A stretch of 64,000 bases of DNA from assembly GCA_902544135.1 (NCBI GenBank), contig CACCBF010000006.1, forward strand, positions 1-64,000, given 5' to 3'. A program made the position numbers and the translations under genes. Numbering within the stretch: position 1 is the first letter of the stretch; every line of letters starts with the position of its first letter. This DNA is from an uncultured Pelagibacteraceae bacterium (GTDB lineage: Bacteria; Pseudomonadota; Alphaproteobacteria; Pelagibacterales; Pelagibacteraceae). Under the pieces are notes generated by a model, which saw nothing but the letters and a program-made list of their open reading frames with translations, did not search any database and had not been told where the DNA came from. This document shows positions 53,716 through 64,000 of this stretch, one piece after another.

Positions 53716-55116
53716 ATGCCAGATAAATTTCAAGCAGTAGTAATTGGAGGAGGCCCTGGAGGTTACGTATGTGCAATTAGACTTGCACAATTAGGTCTAA
53801 AAACTGCATGTATAGAGTCAAGAGGATCTCTTGGTGGTACTTGTTTGAATGTTGGATGTATTCCATCGAAAAGCTTGTTAAACTTATCAGAAGAATTTCA
53901 TAAAGTAAAAAATTTATCTAATAAAGGTATTGAAGTAGGCGAGGTTAAACTCAATTTAGATAAAATGATGAAAAGTAAAGAAAAGGCGGTAACAGTTTTG
54001 ACAAAAGGTGTTGAGTTTTTGTTAAAAAAAAACAAAGTGACTTATTACAAGGGTGTTGGAAGTTTTAAATCTAAAAATGAAATTTCTATAATAGACACAG
54101 ATAATAATGAGACTTTGATATTTTCTGAAAAAGTAATAATTGCGACTGGTTCAGTTCCAGTAGCTTTACCAGGAATTAGTTTTGATGAAAAAATAATAGT
54201 CTCATCAACAGGTGTATTAAAATTAGATAAAGTTCCAAAAAAGTTAATGGTTGTTGGGGGTGGCTATATCGGTCTGGAAATGGGATCTGTTTGGTCTAGG
54301 CTTGGATCTGAAGTTCACGTCGTTGAATTTTTAGATCACATCACCCCTGGAATGGATAAAGAAATCTCTGATGAATTTATGAAAATTTTAAAGAAGCAGG
54401 GAATAAAATTTCATATGCAACATAAGGTCGAAAAAATTACAAAAAAAAATTCTAGTGCGATTGTTTTGACAATAGATAAAGATGGTAACAGAAAAGATTT
54501 TGATTGTGATGTTGTTCTAGTTTCAGTAGGAAGAAAACCTAATACCGAGGGACTTAATTTAGAAAAGATTGGTTTAAATTTAGATGATAAGAATAGAATC
54601 CAAACTGATAAAAATTTTAAAACAAATTTAGAAAATATTTATGCTATAGGCGATGTTATCACAGGACCAATGCTTGCGCATAAGGCTGAAGATGAGGGTA
54701 TTGCCGTTGCAGAAAATATTGCAGGACAATCAGGACATGTTAATTATGATACTATACCGGGTGTAATTTATACAACACCTGAAGTTGCATCAATTGGCAA
54801 AACCGAGGAACAATTGAAAGAGTCTAATATTAAATATAAAATTGGAAAATTTTCATTTATGGCAAATTCAAGAGCAAAAGCAATAGATGATACTGAAGGT
54901 TTTGTTAAAATTTTAGCAGATGAAAAAACAGATAAAGTTTTAGGAGCTCATTTAATTGGCCCTCATGCTGGTGAGTTAATTGCTGAAATTGGAGTTGCAA
55001 TGGAATTTGGAGCTAGCTCAGAAGATATAGCAAGAACGTGTCATGCTCACCCCACATTTTCGGAAGCAGTTAAAGAAGCGGCTTTATCTGTTGATAAAAG
55101 AGCAATACACTCTTAA
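53716..55116 (+). CDS. lpd: Dihydrolipoamide dehydrogenase
   Basis: Lpd reoxidises the lipoyl arms of 2-oxo acid dehydrogenases with NAD. The 466-residue flavoprotein has GGGPGGYVCAIRLAQLG near 11-27, the redox-active disulfide in GGTCLNVGCIPSKSLL near 41-56, the NAD motif VVGGGYIGLEMGSVW near 177-191, and the C-terminal His-Glu pair in HAHPTFSEAVKEA. The start codon follows the sucB stop at once, so it is the E3 of this complex. Confidence 0.98.
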   Translation: MPDKFQAVVIGGGPGGYVCAIRLAQLGLKTACIESRGSLGGTCLNVGCIPSKSLLNLSEEFHKVKNLSNKGIEVGEVKLNLDKMMKSKEKAVTVLTKGVEFLLKKNKVTYYKGVGSFKSKNEISIIDTDNNETLIFSEKVIIATGSVPVALPGISFDEKIIVSSTGVLKLDKVPKKLMVVGGGYIGLEMGSVWSRLGSEVHVVEFLDHITPGMDKEISDEFMKILKKQGIKFHMQHKVEKITKKNSSAIVLTIDKDGNRKDFDCDVVLVSVGRKPNTEGLNLEKIGLNLDDKNRIQTDKNFKTNLENIYAIGDVITGPMLAHKAEDEGIAVAENIAGQSGHVNYDTIPGVIYTTPEVASIGKTEEQLKESNIKYKIGKFSFMANSRAKAIDDTEGFVKILADEKTDKVLGAHLIGPHAGELIAEIGVAMEFGASSEDIARTCHAHPTFSEAVKEAALSVDKRAIHS

Positions 55117-55138
55117 AAAAAATTCATATTATCTAAAA

Positions 55139-57094
55139 ATGAAATTCCCGATTCTGTTGCCGAATGTGTTTAACCACCCGTTTACTTATGAGAGTGATAT
55201 CAAATTAAAAGCTGGGGATTTTGTTGAAGTTCCTTTTGGCAAAACTAAAGTAACAGGTGTTGTATGGGATGAATTTGAAAAAAATAATTCAAAAAAATTT
55301 AAAATAAAAAAAGTTATAAATAAATTAGATATTCCAAGTTTAAAAAAGAACACATTAGATTTTTTAAATTGGTTTTCAGAATACAACATTGTTCCAAAAG
55401 GTATGGCTCTAAAGCTTCTATTAACAGGTGGTAAGGAGCTCAAAGGTATTGATCAAAAATTTTATGATAGTTTAACATTTAATTGTTATGACAATCTTAT
55501 TGAATTAACAAATGATCAAAAAAGATCTCTGGAGCAAATAAATAGTTCTAATAAGAGATTCAATGTACATGTTTTGCAGGGCACAACCGGATCTGGTAAA
55601 ACATTTGTATATTTTGAGGCTTTAAAAAATGTTTTGGTAAAGGGTTTTCAAGGTTTAATTCTTTTACCAGAAATTGGTTTGACCACTCAATTTGAAAAAA
55701 AATTCATAGAATTTTTTAATTTTAAACCTGCAATTTGGCATTCTGGTATTACAAAAAAAAATAAAAAAATTATATGGGAAGGTATCATTAGAGGAAAAAT
55801 AAGTGTTGTAATTGGTGCGAGATCATCTCTATTCCTGCCATTTAAAAATCTAGGATTAATTATTGTTGATGAAGAGCATGACCAATCATATAAACAAGAT
55901 GAAGGAGTAATATATAATGCCAGAGACATGGCTATCTCTAGGGCATTATTTGAAAAAGTTCCAATCAATTTAATAACATCTGTTCCCTCTTTGGAAACAT
56001 ATGTAAATATAAAAAAAAAGAAGTACAAGTCTTCAAGACTTGAGCAGAGGTATCTAAATGCTTCTTTGCCAAATTTTGAAATTATAAACTTAAATCGTGT
56101 TAAAATGCAGAAGCAATCTTGGCTATCAAAAGAGATAATCCAGAAAGTTAATTTTCACTTAGGAAAGAAAGATCAAGTTTTATTTTTTTTGAACAGAAGA
56201 GGTTTTTCACCAAATGCTTTATGTAAAAAATGTTTAAGTAGTTTCTCATGTCCAAAATGTTCAATAAATTTAGTTTACCATAAGATTAAAAATAACTTAT
56301 TGTGTCATTATTGTGGTTTTAAAACCTCTTTAACTAGAAACTGTTCTCAAGATGGAAATTGTGATTTTATATTTAGTGGACCAGGGGTAGAAAGAATTTC
56401 AGAGGAAGTCAAAAAAAACTTTCCACATAAAAAAATTGAAATTTTTTCAAGTGACACCATGAATAAAAAAAACTCAAAGGAAAAACTAGAAAAAATTATA
56501 AATAATGAAATTGAAATACTGATTGGAACACAATTAATTTCTAAAGGATTTCATTTTCCACATCTTAATTGTATAGTTGTTGTTGATATTGATTTATCAT
56601 CCTATGGCCACGATTTAAGAGGAGCAGAAAAAAACTTACAACTATATCACCAATTATCTGGAAGAGCGGGACGTACAGGACAACCCTCAAACGTTTATTT
56701 TCAGACTTATAGTCATAATTCAACAATGATTAATGACATCACCAATAAAAATCCAAATATTTTTTTAGAAAAAGAGGTAGAAATAAGAAAAAAGAATAGT
56801 TTACCTCCATTTCAAAGATTTATCTCTCTAATCTTAACAGGAGAAAATGAGAGTAAATTGGAAAAAGAAGCTACTAAATTCAAATTATTTTTGGAAAATA
56901 AAATAATTGGTAAAGTTTTAGGTCCTGTAAATGCACCAATATTTAGGTTAAGAGGTAAGTACAGAATTAGATTGTTAATTAGAGGACCTAAGGATTTAAG
57001 ATTACAGAAAACTTTATCTACTTTAATAACAAAATATAAATTTTTACCAGGAATAAAACTTTCAGTTGATGTTGACCCAATAAGCTTCAATTAA
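55139..57094 (+). CDS. priA: Primosomal replication restart helicase PriA
   Basis: PriA reloads the replisome at stalled forks. The ATG at 55139 (MKFPILLPNVFN) is used; an upstream in-frame ATG lies within lpd and would add 32 residues unlike the family. The 651-residue product has a short 3'-end-binding domain, Walker A GTTGSGKT near 154-161, DEEH near 247, and the zinc-binding cysteines in CKKCLSSFSCPKC and CHYCGF. ISKGFHFPHLNCIVVVD and the SGRAGRTG helicase motif VI follow. It ends 109 bp before the atp operon. Confidence 0.95.
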   Translation: MKFPILLPNVFNHPFTYESDIKLKAGDFVEVPFGKTKVTGVVWDEFEKNNSKKFKIKKVINKLDIPSLKKNTLDFLNWFSEYNIVPKGMALKLLLTGGKELKGIDQKFYDSLTFNCYDNLIELTNDQKRSLEQINSSNKRFNVHVLQGTTGSGKTFVYFEALKNVLVKGFQGLILLPEIGLTTQFEKKFIEFFNFKPAIWHSGITKKNKKIIWEGIIRGKISVVIGARSSLFLPFKNLGLIIVDEEHDQSYKQDEGVIYNARDMAISRALFEKVPINLITSVPSLETYVNIKKKKYKSSRLEQRYLNASLPNFEIINLNRVKMQKQSWLSKEIIQKVNFHLGKKDQVLFFLNRRGFSPNALCKKCLSSFSCPKCSINLVYHKIKNNLLCHYCGFKTSLTRNCSQDGNCDFIFSGPGVERISEEVKKNFPHKKIEIFSSDTMNKKNSKEKLEKIINNEIEILIGTQLISKGFHFPHLNCIVVVDIDLSSYGHDLRGAEKNLQLYHQLSGRAGRTGQPSNVYFQTYSHNSTMINDITNKNPNIFLEKEVEIRKKNSLPPFQRFISLILTGENESKLEKEATKFKLFLENKIIGKVLGPVNAPIFRLRGKYRIRLLIRGPKDLRLQKTLSTLITKYKFLPGIKLSVDVDPISFN

Positions 57095-57129
57095 CGCCTA
57101 AAAAAAACATTTTTTTGTCAACGTGTTAC

Positions 57130-57158
57130 TTGAAGAGTATTATCGCATATGTTAATTA
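57130..57158 (+). promoter_or_regulatory. Possible promoter of the atp operon
   Basis: TTGAAG (57130-57135) and TAATTA (57153-57158) are separated by 17 bases in the only sizeable gap before atpH. The -10 box is weak and AT-rich DNA yields many such matches, so this is a suggestion only. Confidence 0.3.
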
Positions 57159-57203
57159 AATCCTGATTTTTTAAATTAATCATGTACATTAAAAGGTAAT
57201 AAA

Positions 57204-57761
57204 TTGAGTAAAAATAAAGGTTTTTCCAGCACATCAGCTAACAGATATTCTCTAGCTTTGTACGAATTAGCAGAGGAGGCAAATGTGCTTTCTAAAATAG
57301 AGATAAATGTATTATCAATAATTAATTTAATTGAAAAAAGTAAAGATTTTAAAAACTTAATCAAAGATCCTACAGTAAGTCAGAATGATTTAAGCAATGC
57401 AATTGATAAAATTTTTGATTATTTGAAAATTGAAAATTTACTAAAAAATTTCATAAATTTTTTAGTAATAAAAAGGCGATTTTTCTTTGTGCAGCAAATA
57501 TTGAATAATTTTATTGAGATTTGCTCAGAAAAAAGAGGTGAGTTAAAGACAGAGATAAAATCAGCAAAAAATCTATCAAAAGATGAAATTAATAAGATCA
57601 AAGATGAATTATCAAAACATTTCACTTCAAAAATAAAACTTAATTATAAATATGATGAAAGTTTAATTGGAGGACTGATAGTGCAAGTGGGCAGCATGAT
57701 GATTGATACTTCTATTAAAAATAAATTACAGCAAATAGAAAATAAAATGATGAAGGTATAA
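57204..57761 (+). CDS. atpH: ATP synthase F1 subunit delta
   Basis: The delta subunit joins the F1 alpha/beta crown to the peripheral stalk. The 185-residue protein begins at a TTG preceded by an AAGGT ribosome-binding site. It shows the N-terminal domain pattern [12 protein letters not shown] near 12-23 and the C-terminal [21 protein letters not shown], the most conserved part of the family. It opens the alphaproteobacterial F1 operon atpHAGDC; the Fo genes are not in the window. Confidence 0.96.
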   Translation: MSKNKGFSSTSANRYSLALYELAEEANVLSKIEINVLSIINLIEKSKDFKNLIKDPTVSQNDLSNAIDKIFDYLKIENLLKNFINFLVIKRRFFFVQQILNNFIEICSEKRGELKTEIKSAKNLSKDEINKIKDELSKHFTSKIKLNYKYDESLIGGLIVQVGSMMIDTSIKNKLQQIENKMMKV

Positions 57762-57762
57762 T

Positions 57763-59298
57763 ATGGAAATAAATCCCTCAGAAGTAACAAAAATATTAAA
57801 AGAACAAATTAAAAACTTTGGAGAAAAAGCTGAGGTATCTGAAGTAGGCCAAGTTTTGTCAGTCGGAGATGGTATAGCTAGAATTTATGGACTTGACAAT
57901 GTTCAAGCAGGAGAAATGGTTGAGTTTACTGATGGTTCAAAAGGTATGGCTCTTAATTTAGAGAGCGAAAATGTTGGAGTTGTTATTTTTGGTGATGATA
58001 GAAATATTAAAGAAGGAGATATAGTAAAGAGAACAGGAAGCATCGTTGATACTCCAGTCGGAAAAGAATTACTGGGTCGTGTAGTAGATGGTTTAGGTAA
58101 CCCTATTGATGGAAAAGGTGCTTTAGATAAAGGTGTTAAAAAAAGCAGGGTAGAGGTAAAAGCACCAGGCATAATACCTCGTCAATCTGTTAGCGAACCG
58201 ATGCAAACAGGTTTAAAATCTATTGATAGTTTAGTGCCAATAGGAAGAGGACAAAGAGAATTAATTATTGGAGATAGACAAACAGGTAAAACAGCAGTTG
58301 CTGTTGATGCAATCATCAATCAAAAAAAAATTAATGAGTCAGGGGATGAGAAACAAAAGTTATATTGTATTTATGTAGCTGTTGGTCAAAAAAGATCAAC
58401 TGTAAGACAAATTCAAAAAACTTTAGAAGAGGCTGGAGCAATGGAGTATACTACTATTGTTGCTGCCACGGCATCAGACTCAGCTCCTCTGCAATTTTTA
58501 GCACCGTACACTGGTTGTGCTATGGGAGAGTATTTCAGAGACAATGGAATGCATGCACTAATTATTTATGATGATCTTTCAAAGCAAGCTGTTGCTTATA
58601 GACAAATGTCTTTGATTTTAAGAAGACCGCCAGGAAGGGAGGCATATCCTGGGGATGTATTTTACCTTCATAGCAGATTACTTGAAAGAGCAGCAAAACT
58701 AAGTGATGAACACGGCGGCGGTTCTTTAACAGCATTGCCAATTATAGAAACACAAGGTGGAGACGTTTCTGCCTACATACCCACAAATGTGATTTCAATT
58801 ACAGATGGACAAATCTTTCTAGAAACTGAACTTTTTAATCAAGGTATAAGACCAGCTATAAACGTAGGGCTTTCAGTTTCAAGAGTTGGATCTGCAGCAC
58901 AAACAAAGGCTATGAAAAAAGTTTCTGGTTCAATGAAATTAGAATTGGCACAATACAGAGAAATGGCAGCTTTTGCGCAATTTGGTTCTGACTTAGATGC
59001 ATCAACTCAACAATTACTTAATAGAGGATCAAAGCTTACAGAGTTACTTAAACAAAAACAATATTCTCCAATGACTGTGGCTGAGCAAGTAATTTCAGTT
59101 TTTTGTGGTGTTAAAGGTTATCTTGATGACATAGAGCTAAAAGAAATTGCAAATTTTGAAAATAAAATAATTGAAAAATGTAAATCTGAAAAGCCAGAAA
59201 TCATAGAGTCTATTTTAAGTTCAGGTAAGCTTGAGGAAGACTCTGAACAAAAATTAGTAGAAGTAATAAAACAGCTAAAACAAACATTTAATTCATAA
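57763..59298 (+). CDS. atpA: ATP synthase F1 subunit alpha
   Basis: The 511-residue subunit carries the non-catalytic nucleotide sites of F1. It shows the Walker [15 protein letters not shown] near 169-182, VGQKRSTV near 206, [41 protein letters not shown], and the C-terminal arginine finger region [15 protein letters not shown] near 370. It begins one base after atpH and is followed by atpG after 7 bp. Confidence 0.99.
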   Translation: MEINPSEVTKILKEQIKNFGEKAEVSEVGQVLSVGDGIARIYGLDNVQAGEMVEFTDGSKGMALNLESENVGVVIFGDDRNIKEGDIVKRTGSIVDTPVGKELLGRVVDGLGNPIDGKGALDKGVKKSRVEVKAPGIIPRQSVSEPMQTGLKSIDSLVPIGRGQRELIIGDRQTGKTAVAVDAIINQKKINESGDEKQKLYCIYVAVGQKRSTVRQIQKTLEEAGAMEYTTIVAATASDSAPLQFLAPYTGCAMGEYFRDNGMHALIIYDDLSKQAVAYRQMSLILRRPPGREAYPGDVFYLHSRLLERAAKLSDEHGGGSLTALPIIETQGGDVSAYIPTNVISITDGQIFLETELFNQGIRPAINVGLSVSRVGSAAQTKAMKKVSGSMKLELAQYREMAAFAQFGSDLDASTQQLLNRGSKLTELLKQKQYSPMTVAEQVISVFCGVKGYLDDIELKEIANFENKIIEKCKSEKPEIIESILSSGKLEEDSEQKLVEVIKQLKQTFNS

Positions 59299-59305
59299 AA
59301 TACTT

Positions 59306-61598
<2,293 letters not shown>

Positions 61599-61599
<1 letters not shown>

Positions 61600-61991
61600 T
61601 GAGCGAAGAATTTAAACTTGAAGTAGTCAACCCAGAAAAATCTTTTCTTTCAAAAGATGATGTCACTGAAGTGGTAGTCCCAGCATTTGAGGGAGAGATG
61701 GGAATACTTAAGGATCATATATCTATAATTTCTTTTTTAAAACCTGGCATAATTAAAATTTATTCAAAATTAGGTGAAGAAAAATATTATGTTGAAGATG
61801 GAATAATTGAATTCAAAAATAACAATCTATCAATTCTTACCAGCACTATTTTCAACATTAAAGATATAGAAAAAAACAAAATAGATGAAATGTTGAGAGT
61901 TGCCGAAGAAGAGACAGCTAAGGATAACATAAGTGATCAAGCAAAATACTTAATTGATCAGAAAATTGAAGTTTTAAGAACTATTAATTAA
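61599..61991 (+). CDS. atpC: ATP synthase F1 subunit epsilon
   Basis: The 130-residue protein has the epsilon beta-sandwich pattern (LEVVNPEKSFLSKDDVTEVVVPAFEGEMGILKDHI read in part as VVPAFEGEMGILKDH) and a two-helix C-terminal arm ending AKYLIDQKIEVLRTIN that can inhibit rotation. It closes the operon. Its TAA overlaps the convergent rppH stop by 8 bp, so no terminator fits between them. Confidence 0.95.
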
Positions 61992-62469
61992 TAATCTTTT
62001 CTAATTTTTTTTGAAGTATCTTGTAAACATTAAGTTTGAAATTTACAACTATCTCTGTAATAGAATTTAGTTCTATCCATTTCCATTCAAAAAATTCTGG
62101 TTTGCTTGTGTTAATATTTATTTCATTATCACTACCAAGGTATCTCATTAAAAACCATTTTTGTTTTTGCCCTTTAAATTTACCTTTCCAAATTTTACCT
62201 AGAAGGTGGTTAGGTAGTTCATAAGTGGTTATTTCATCTATTTCAGTTATTAACTCGACGTTTTTAATACTAGTTTCTTCTTCTAGTTCTCTGTAGGCAG
62301 CAGATAAAAAATCTTCACCTTCATCAACACCTCCTTGTGGCATTTGCCAAAAACCTTTTGGGTTGTCGATTCTTTTTGCTACAAAAATTTTATTTTCTTT
62401 GTTTAAGACAATTATCCCAACACCTACTCTATAAGGTAGATTTTTATATTTTTCCTGAATTTCAACCAT
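61984..62469 (-). CDS. rppH: RNA pyrophosphohydrolase RppH (Nudix)
   Basis: RppH removes pyrophosphate from mRNA 5' ends and starts RNase-dependent decay, and it also acts on diadenosine polyphosphates. The 161-residue protein has YRVGVGIIVLNKENKIFVAKR at the start, the WQMPQGGVDEGED motif, and a complete Nudix box with GGVDEGEDFLSAAYRELEEE (GX5E...REL.EE). The later YLGSDNEININTSKPEFFEWKW (in part KPEFFEWKWIEL) matches NudH. It overlaps ctpA by 8 bp. Confidence 0.95.
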   Translation of the reverse strand: MVEIQEKYKNLPYRVGVGIIVLNKENKIFVAKRIDNPKGFWQMPQGGVDEGEDFLSAAYRELEEETSIKNVELITEIDEITTYELPNHLLGKIWKGKFKGQKQKWFLMRYLGSDNEININTSKPEFFEWKWIELNSITEIVVNFKLNVYKILQKKLEKIIN

Positions 62470-63607
62470 TAAGTAATTTAATCGCGTAATTCAATTGATT
62501 GTCGGTTTCAGTTTTAATTTTAAAATTATCACTTGTCTCATCGATTTCAATGTCAGGTGAAACACCTACTTCAGAAATAGATTTGCCTGAAGGCAAATAA
62601 TACTTAGCTACAGTTAATCTTATAGCCCCTTTATTTTTTAGAGGAATAATAGATTGAACAGATCCTTTTCCATAACTATTTTCACCAATCAAAATTGCTC
62701 TTTTATGATCTTTTAAAGCTCCAGCCACAATTTCAGACGCAGAAGCAGAGCCATAATTTATTAAAACAAGAATAGTTTTTCCTTTAGTAAGATCTCCTTT
62801 TTTTGCAAACCATTTTCGATTTTCTGATTGTTGTCTGCTTTTTGTAGAGACAATCTCACCATTATCCAAAAAGAAATCAGAAATTTTTATAGCTTGTGAT
62901 AATAGTCCACCTGGATTATTTCTTAAGTCTAAAATGTAAGACTTTAAATTTTTATTTTTTTCAAATTCATTGATTTCTTTTTTTATTTGTCTGGCGCTAT
63001 TTTCATTAAAGGAAGTTAATCGTATATACCCAATATTTTTTTCTAGCAATTCTGCTTTGACCGATTTGATTTGAATTATTTCTCTTGTGACATTAAAAGT
63101 TAAAGCTTTTTTCTCTCCTCGCCTTCTTATTGTTAATTCAATAGCAGAACCTACGGGCCCTCTCATTAACTCGACTGCTTCACTCAAAGATTTACCTTGT
63201 ACTTGGTTGTCATTAATTTTAACGATATAATCTCCAGCTTTTATTCCTGCTTTGGATGCAGGTGTATCATCTATTGGAGAAATAACTTTTACAACTCCTG
63301 ACTCCATTGTAACTTCAATACCAAGCCCTCCAAATTCTCCACTTGTCTCAGTTTGCATTTCGTTAAAAATTTCTGGAGACATGTAGCCTGAATATGGATC
63401 TAAAGATTGAAGTAAACCGTTGATAGCAGAGTCCATACTGTCAGATTGATTAATTTCATCAACGTATTCCTTATTTATTTTTTCTAAAACCTCACCAAAA
63501 ACATCTATTTTTTCGTATATTTCGTTTTCAGAAGAAATTACTTTTTGACTAAATAAAAATAAAATTAAAATAAAAGTTAAAAAATTTATTATTGTTTTTT
63601 TTTTCAT
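62462..63607 (-). CDS. ctpA: Carboxyl-terminal processing protease (S41)
   Basis: CtpA-type proteases cut periplasmic proteins near their C-termini. The 381-residue protein has a signal peptide (hydrophobic 7-20, cleavage near SQKVISS), an N-terminal helical part, a PDZ domain (SGEFGGLGIEVTMESG through VELMRGPVGS, about 90-165), and the S41 domain. The latter has the catalytic serine in NYGSASASEIVAGAL and lysine in GENSYGKGSVQSI, which form the Ser-Lys dyad. It shares 4 bp with rsfS and 8 bp with rppH. Confidence 0.95.
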   Translation of the reverse strand: MKKKTIINFLTFILILFLFSQKVISSENEIYEKIDVFGEVLEKINKEYVDEINQSDSMDSAINGLLQSLDPYSGYMSPEIFNEMQTETSGEFGGLGIEVTMESGVVKVISPIDDTPASKAGIKAGDYIVKINDNQVQGKSLSEAVELMRGPVGSAIELTIRRRGEKKALTFNVTREIIQIKSVKAELLEKNIGYIRLTSFNENSARQIKKEINEFEKNKNLKSYILDLRNNPGGLLSQAIKISDFFLDNGEIVSTKSRQQSENRKWFAKKGDLTKGKTILVLINYGSASASEIVAGALKDHKRAILIGENSYGKGSVQSIIPLKNKGAIRLTVAKYYLPSGKSISEVGVSPDIEIDETSDNFKIKTETDNQLNYAIKLLNG

Positions 63608-63954
63608 ATAATTAATTTTTCTTTGGGTATTAACTCAGACCACATCTTTTCAAGCTCATAAAAACCTCTTTTTTCAGGGTGAAAAATATGTACTATAAGA
63701 TCAATACCATCTACCAATTTCCATTCATTACTATCTTTACCTTCAATTTTAGAGTCTTTTATTCCACTTTCTTTAAGTTTTTTTAAAACTTGCTCAGACA
63801 ATGCCTGAATATGTCTAGATGAAGTTCCACTAGCTATAATCATATAATCAGCCATAGAACTTTTATCTTTTAAGTCTATACTTACAATGTCTTGAGCTTT
63901 ATTTATGTCGAGAGTTTCAATGATAATTTTTTTTAAGCTTAAGATTTTATCCAT
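63604..63954 (-). CDS. rsfS: Ribosomal silencing factor RsfS
   Basis: RsfS binds L14 on the 50S subunit and blocks joining of the 30S, lowering translation on starvation. The 116-residue protein has the family segments ADYMIIASGTSSRHIQALSEQVLKKL (in part ADYMIIASGTSSRH), EGKDSNEWKLVDGIDLIVHIF and YELEKMW. It is preceded on the same strand by a probable nadD end and followed by ctpA, as in other alphaproteobacteria. Confidence 0.96.
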   Translation of the reverse strand: MDKILSLKKIIIETLDINKAQDIVSIDLKDKSSMADYMIIASGTSSRHIQALSEQVLKKLKESGIKDSKIEGKDSNEWKLVDGIDLIVHIFHPEKRGFYELEKMWSELIPKEKLII

Positions 63955-63971
63955 TAATTACATCTACCTTA

Positions 63972-64000
63972 TCAAATTTTCCTTAATTGAGAAGATGAAA
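63972..64000 (-). CDS. nadD: 3' end of a gene cut by the window, probably nadD
   Basis: On the minus strand the last bases read SSSQLRKI followed by TGA (63972-63974). This resembles the C-terminal ISST-x-IR motif of nicotinate-mononucleotide adenylyltransferase, and nadD commonly stands directly upstream of rsfS. Only eight codons are visible, so the call rests mostly on position. Confidence 0.4.

Noticed and set aside
55043-55138. Upstream start of priA inside lpd
   Set aside because: The extra 32 residues are out-of-frame lpd sequence with no family match. The ATG at 55139 begins the recognisable PriA N-terminus after the lpd stop.
57095-57125. A/T hairpin after priA as a terminator
   Set aside because: The run of A followed by a run of T can pair but leaves almost no loop and no GC pairs. 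It is more likely AT-rich spacer.

Overview
The window is a 64-kb, very AT-rich, gene-dense piece of a streamlined alphaproteobacterium. It is almost certainly from the SAR11 clade (Candidatus Pelagibacter or a close relative). The evidence is the base composition, gaps of usually under 40 bp, overlapping stop codons at tail-to-tail gene pairs, a DMSP demethylase of the Pelagibacter type (DmdA, 369 aa) and alphaproteobacterial families such as DUF2794, IalB and the split atpHAGDC operon. I see no tRNA, rRNA, insertion sequence, prophage or CRISPR array. No stretch over 300 bases lacks a gene; the longest gap (173 bp, 10189-10361) lies between hspQ and ccmC.

Layout. 1-5.3 kb is an accessory stretch of poorly known genes: a small basic protein cut by the left edge, a secreted FG-GAP/ASPIC protein, a fasciclin protein, a cysteine-rich secreted protein, a 3-TM protein, a photolyase relative with rearranged domains, and PsiE with a membrane partner. 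5.3-9.8 kb, mostly on the minus strand, holds argG, an IalB protein, an aldo/keto reductase, a Bax-inhibitor-1 protein, DUF2794 and yciB. 9.9-15 kb carries hspQ, the cytochrome c maturation genes ccmCDEFGH and a PagL-like protein. 15-27.4 kb is an organic-acid module: two tandem FMN 2-hydroxyacid dehydrogenases, an aminotransferase, a GlcD/DLD-type flavoprotein, an NAD(P) 2-hydroxyacid dehydrogenase, a TRAP transporter, an amidase, a 58-residue membrane protein, an EamA exporter and a membrane-anchored hydrolase. 27.5-33 kb has a secreted unknown, ftsY and dapF (minus), then a four-helix structured RNA leader, ffh, rpsP, trmD and rplS.

33-36.1 kb is leuCDB. 36.1-40.6 kb is the DMSP demethylation operon dmdC-dmdB-dmdA, followed by asd. 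41.7-55.1 kb is a nearly complete TCA block: sdhCDAB, mmsA, mdh, sucCD, sucAB and lpd. Then come priA, the F1 ATP synthase operon atpHAGDC and, on the minus strand, rppH, ctpA, rsfS and the last codons of what is probably nadD.

How it fits together. The TRAP system and the dehydrogenases could import and oxidise small 2-hydroxy acids to 2-oxo acids. The dmd operon takes DMSP to methylmercaptopropionate and through its CoA thioester. Carbon enters the adjacent TCA genes, and reducing power goes through complex II and cytochrome c (matured by Ccm) to the F1Fo ATP synthase.

The observations I rate highest are: SdhC and SdhD both lack the histidines that ligate heme b in E. coli complex II while keeping the quinone-site residues; a cryptochrome/photolyase with the FAD domain first and a Rossmann-like domain at the C-terminus; the four-way-junction RNA in front of ffh; and the 2-hydroxyacid module.
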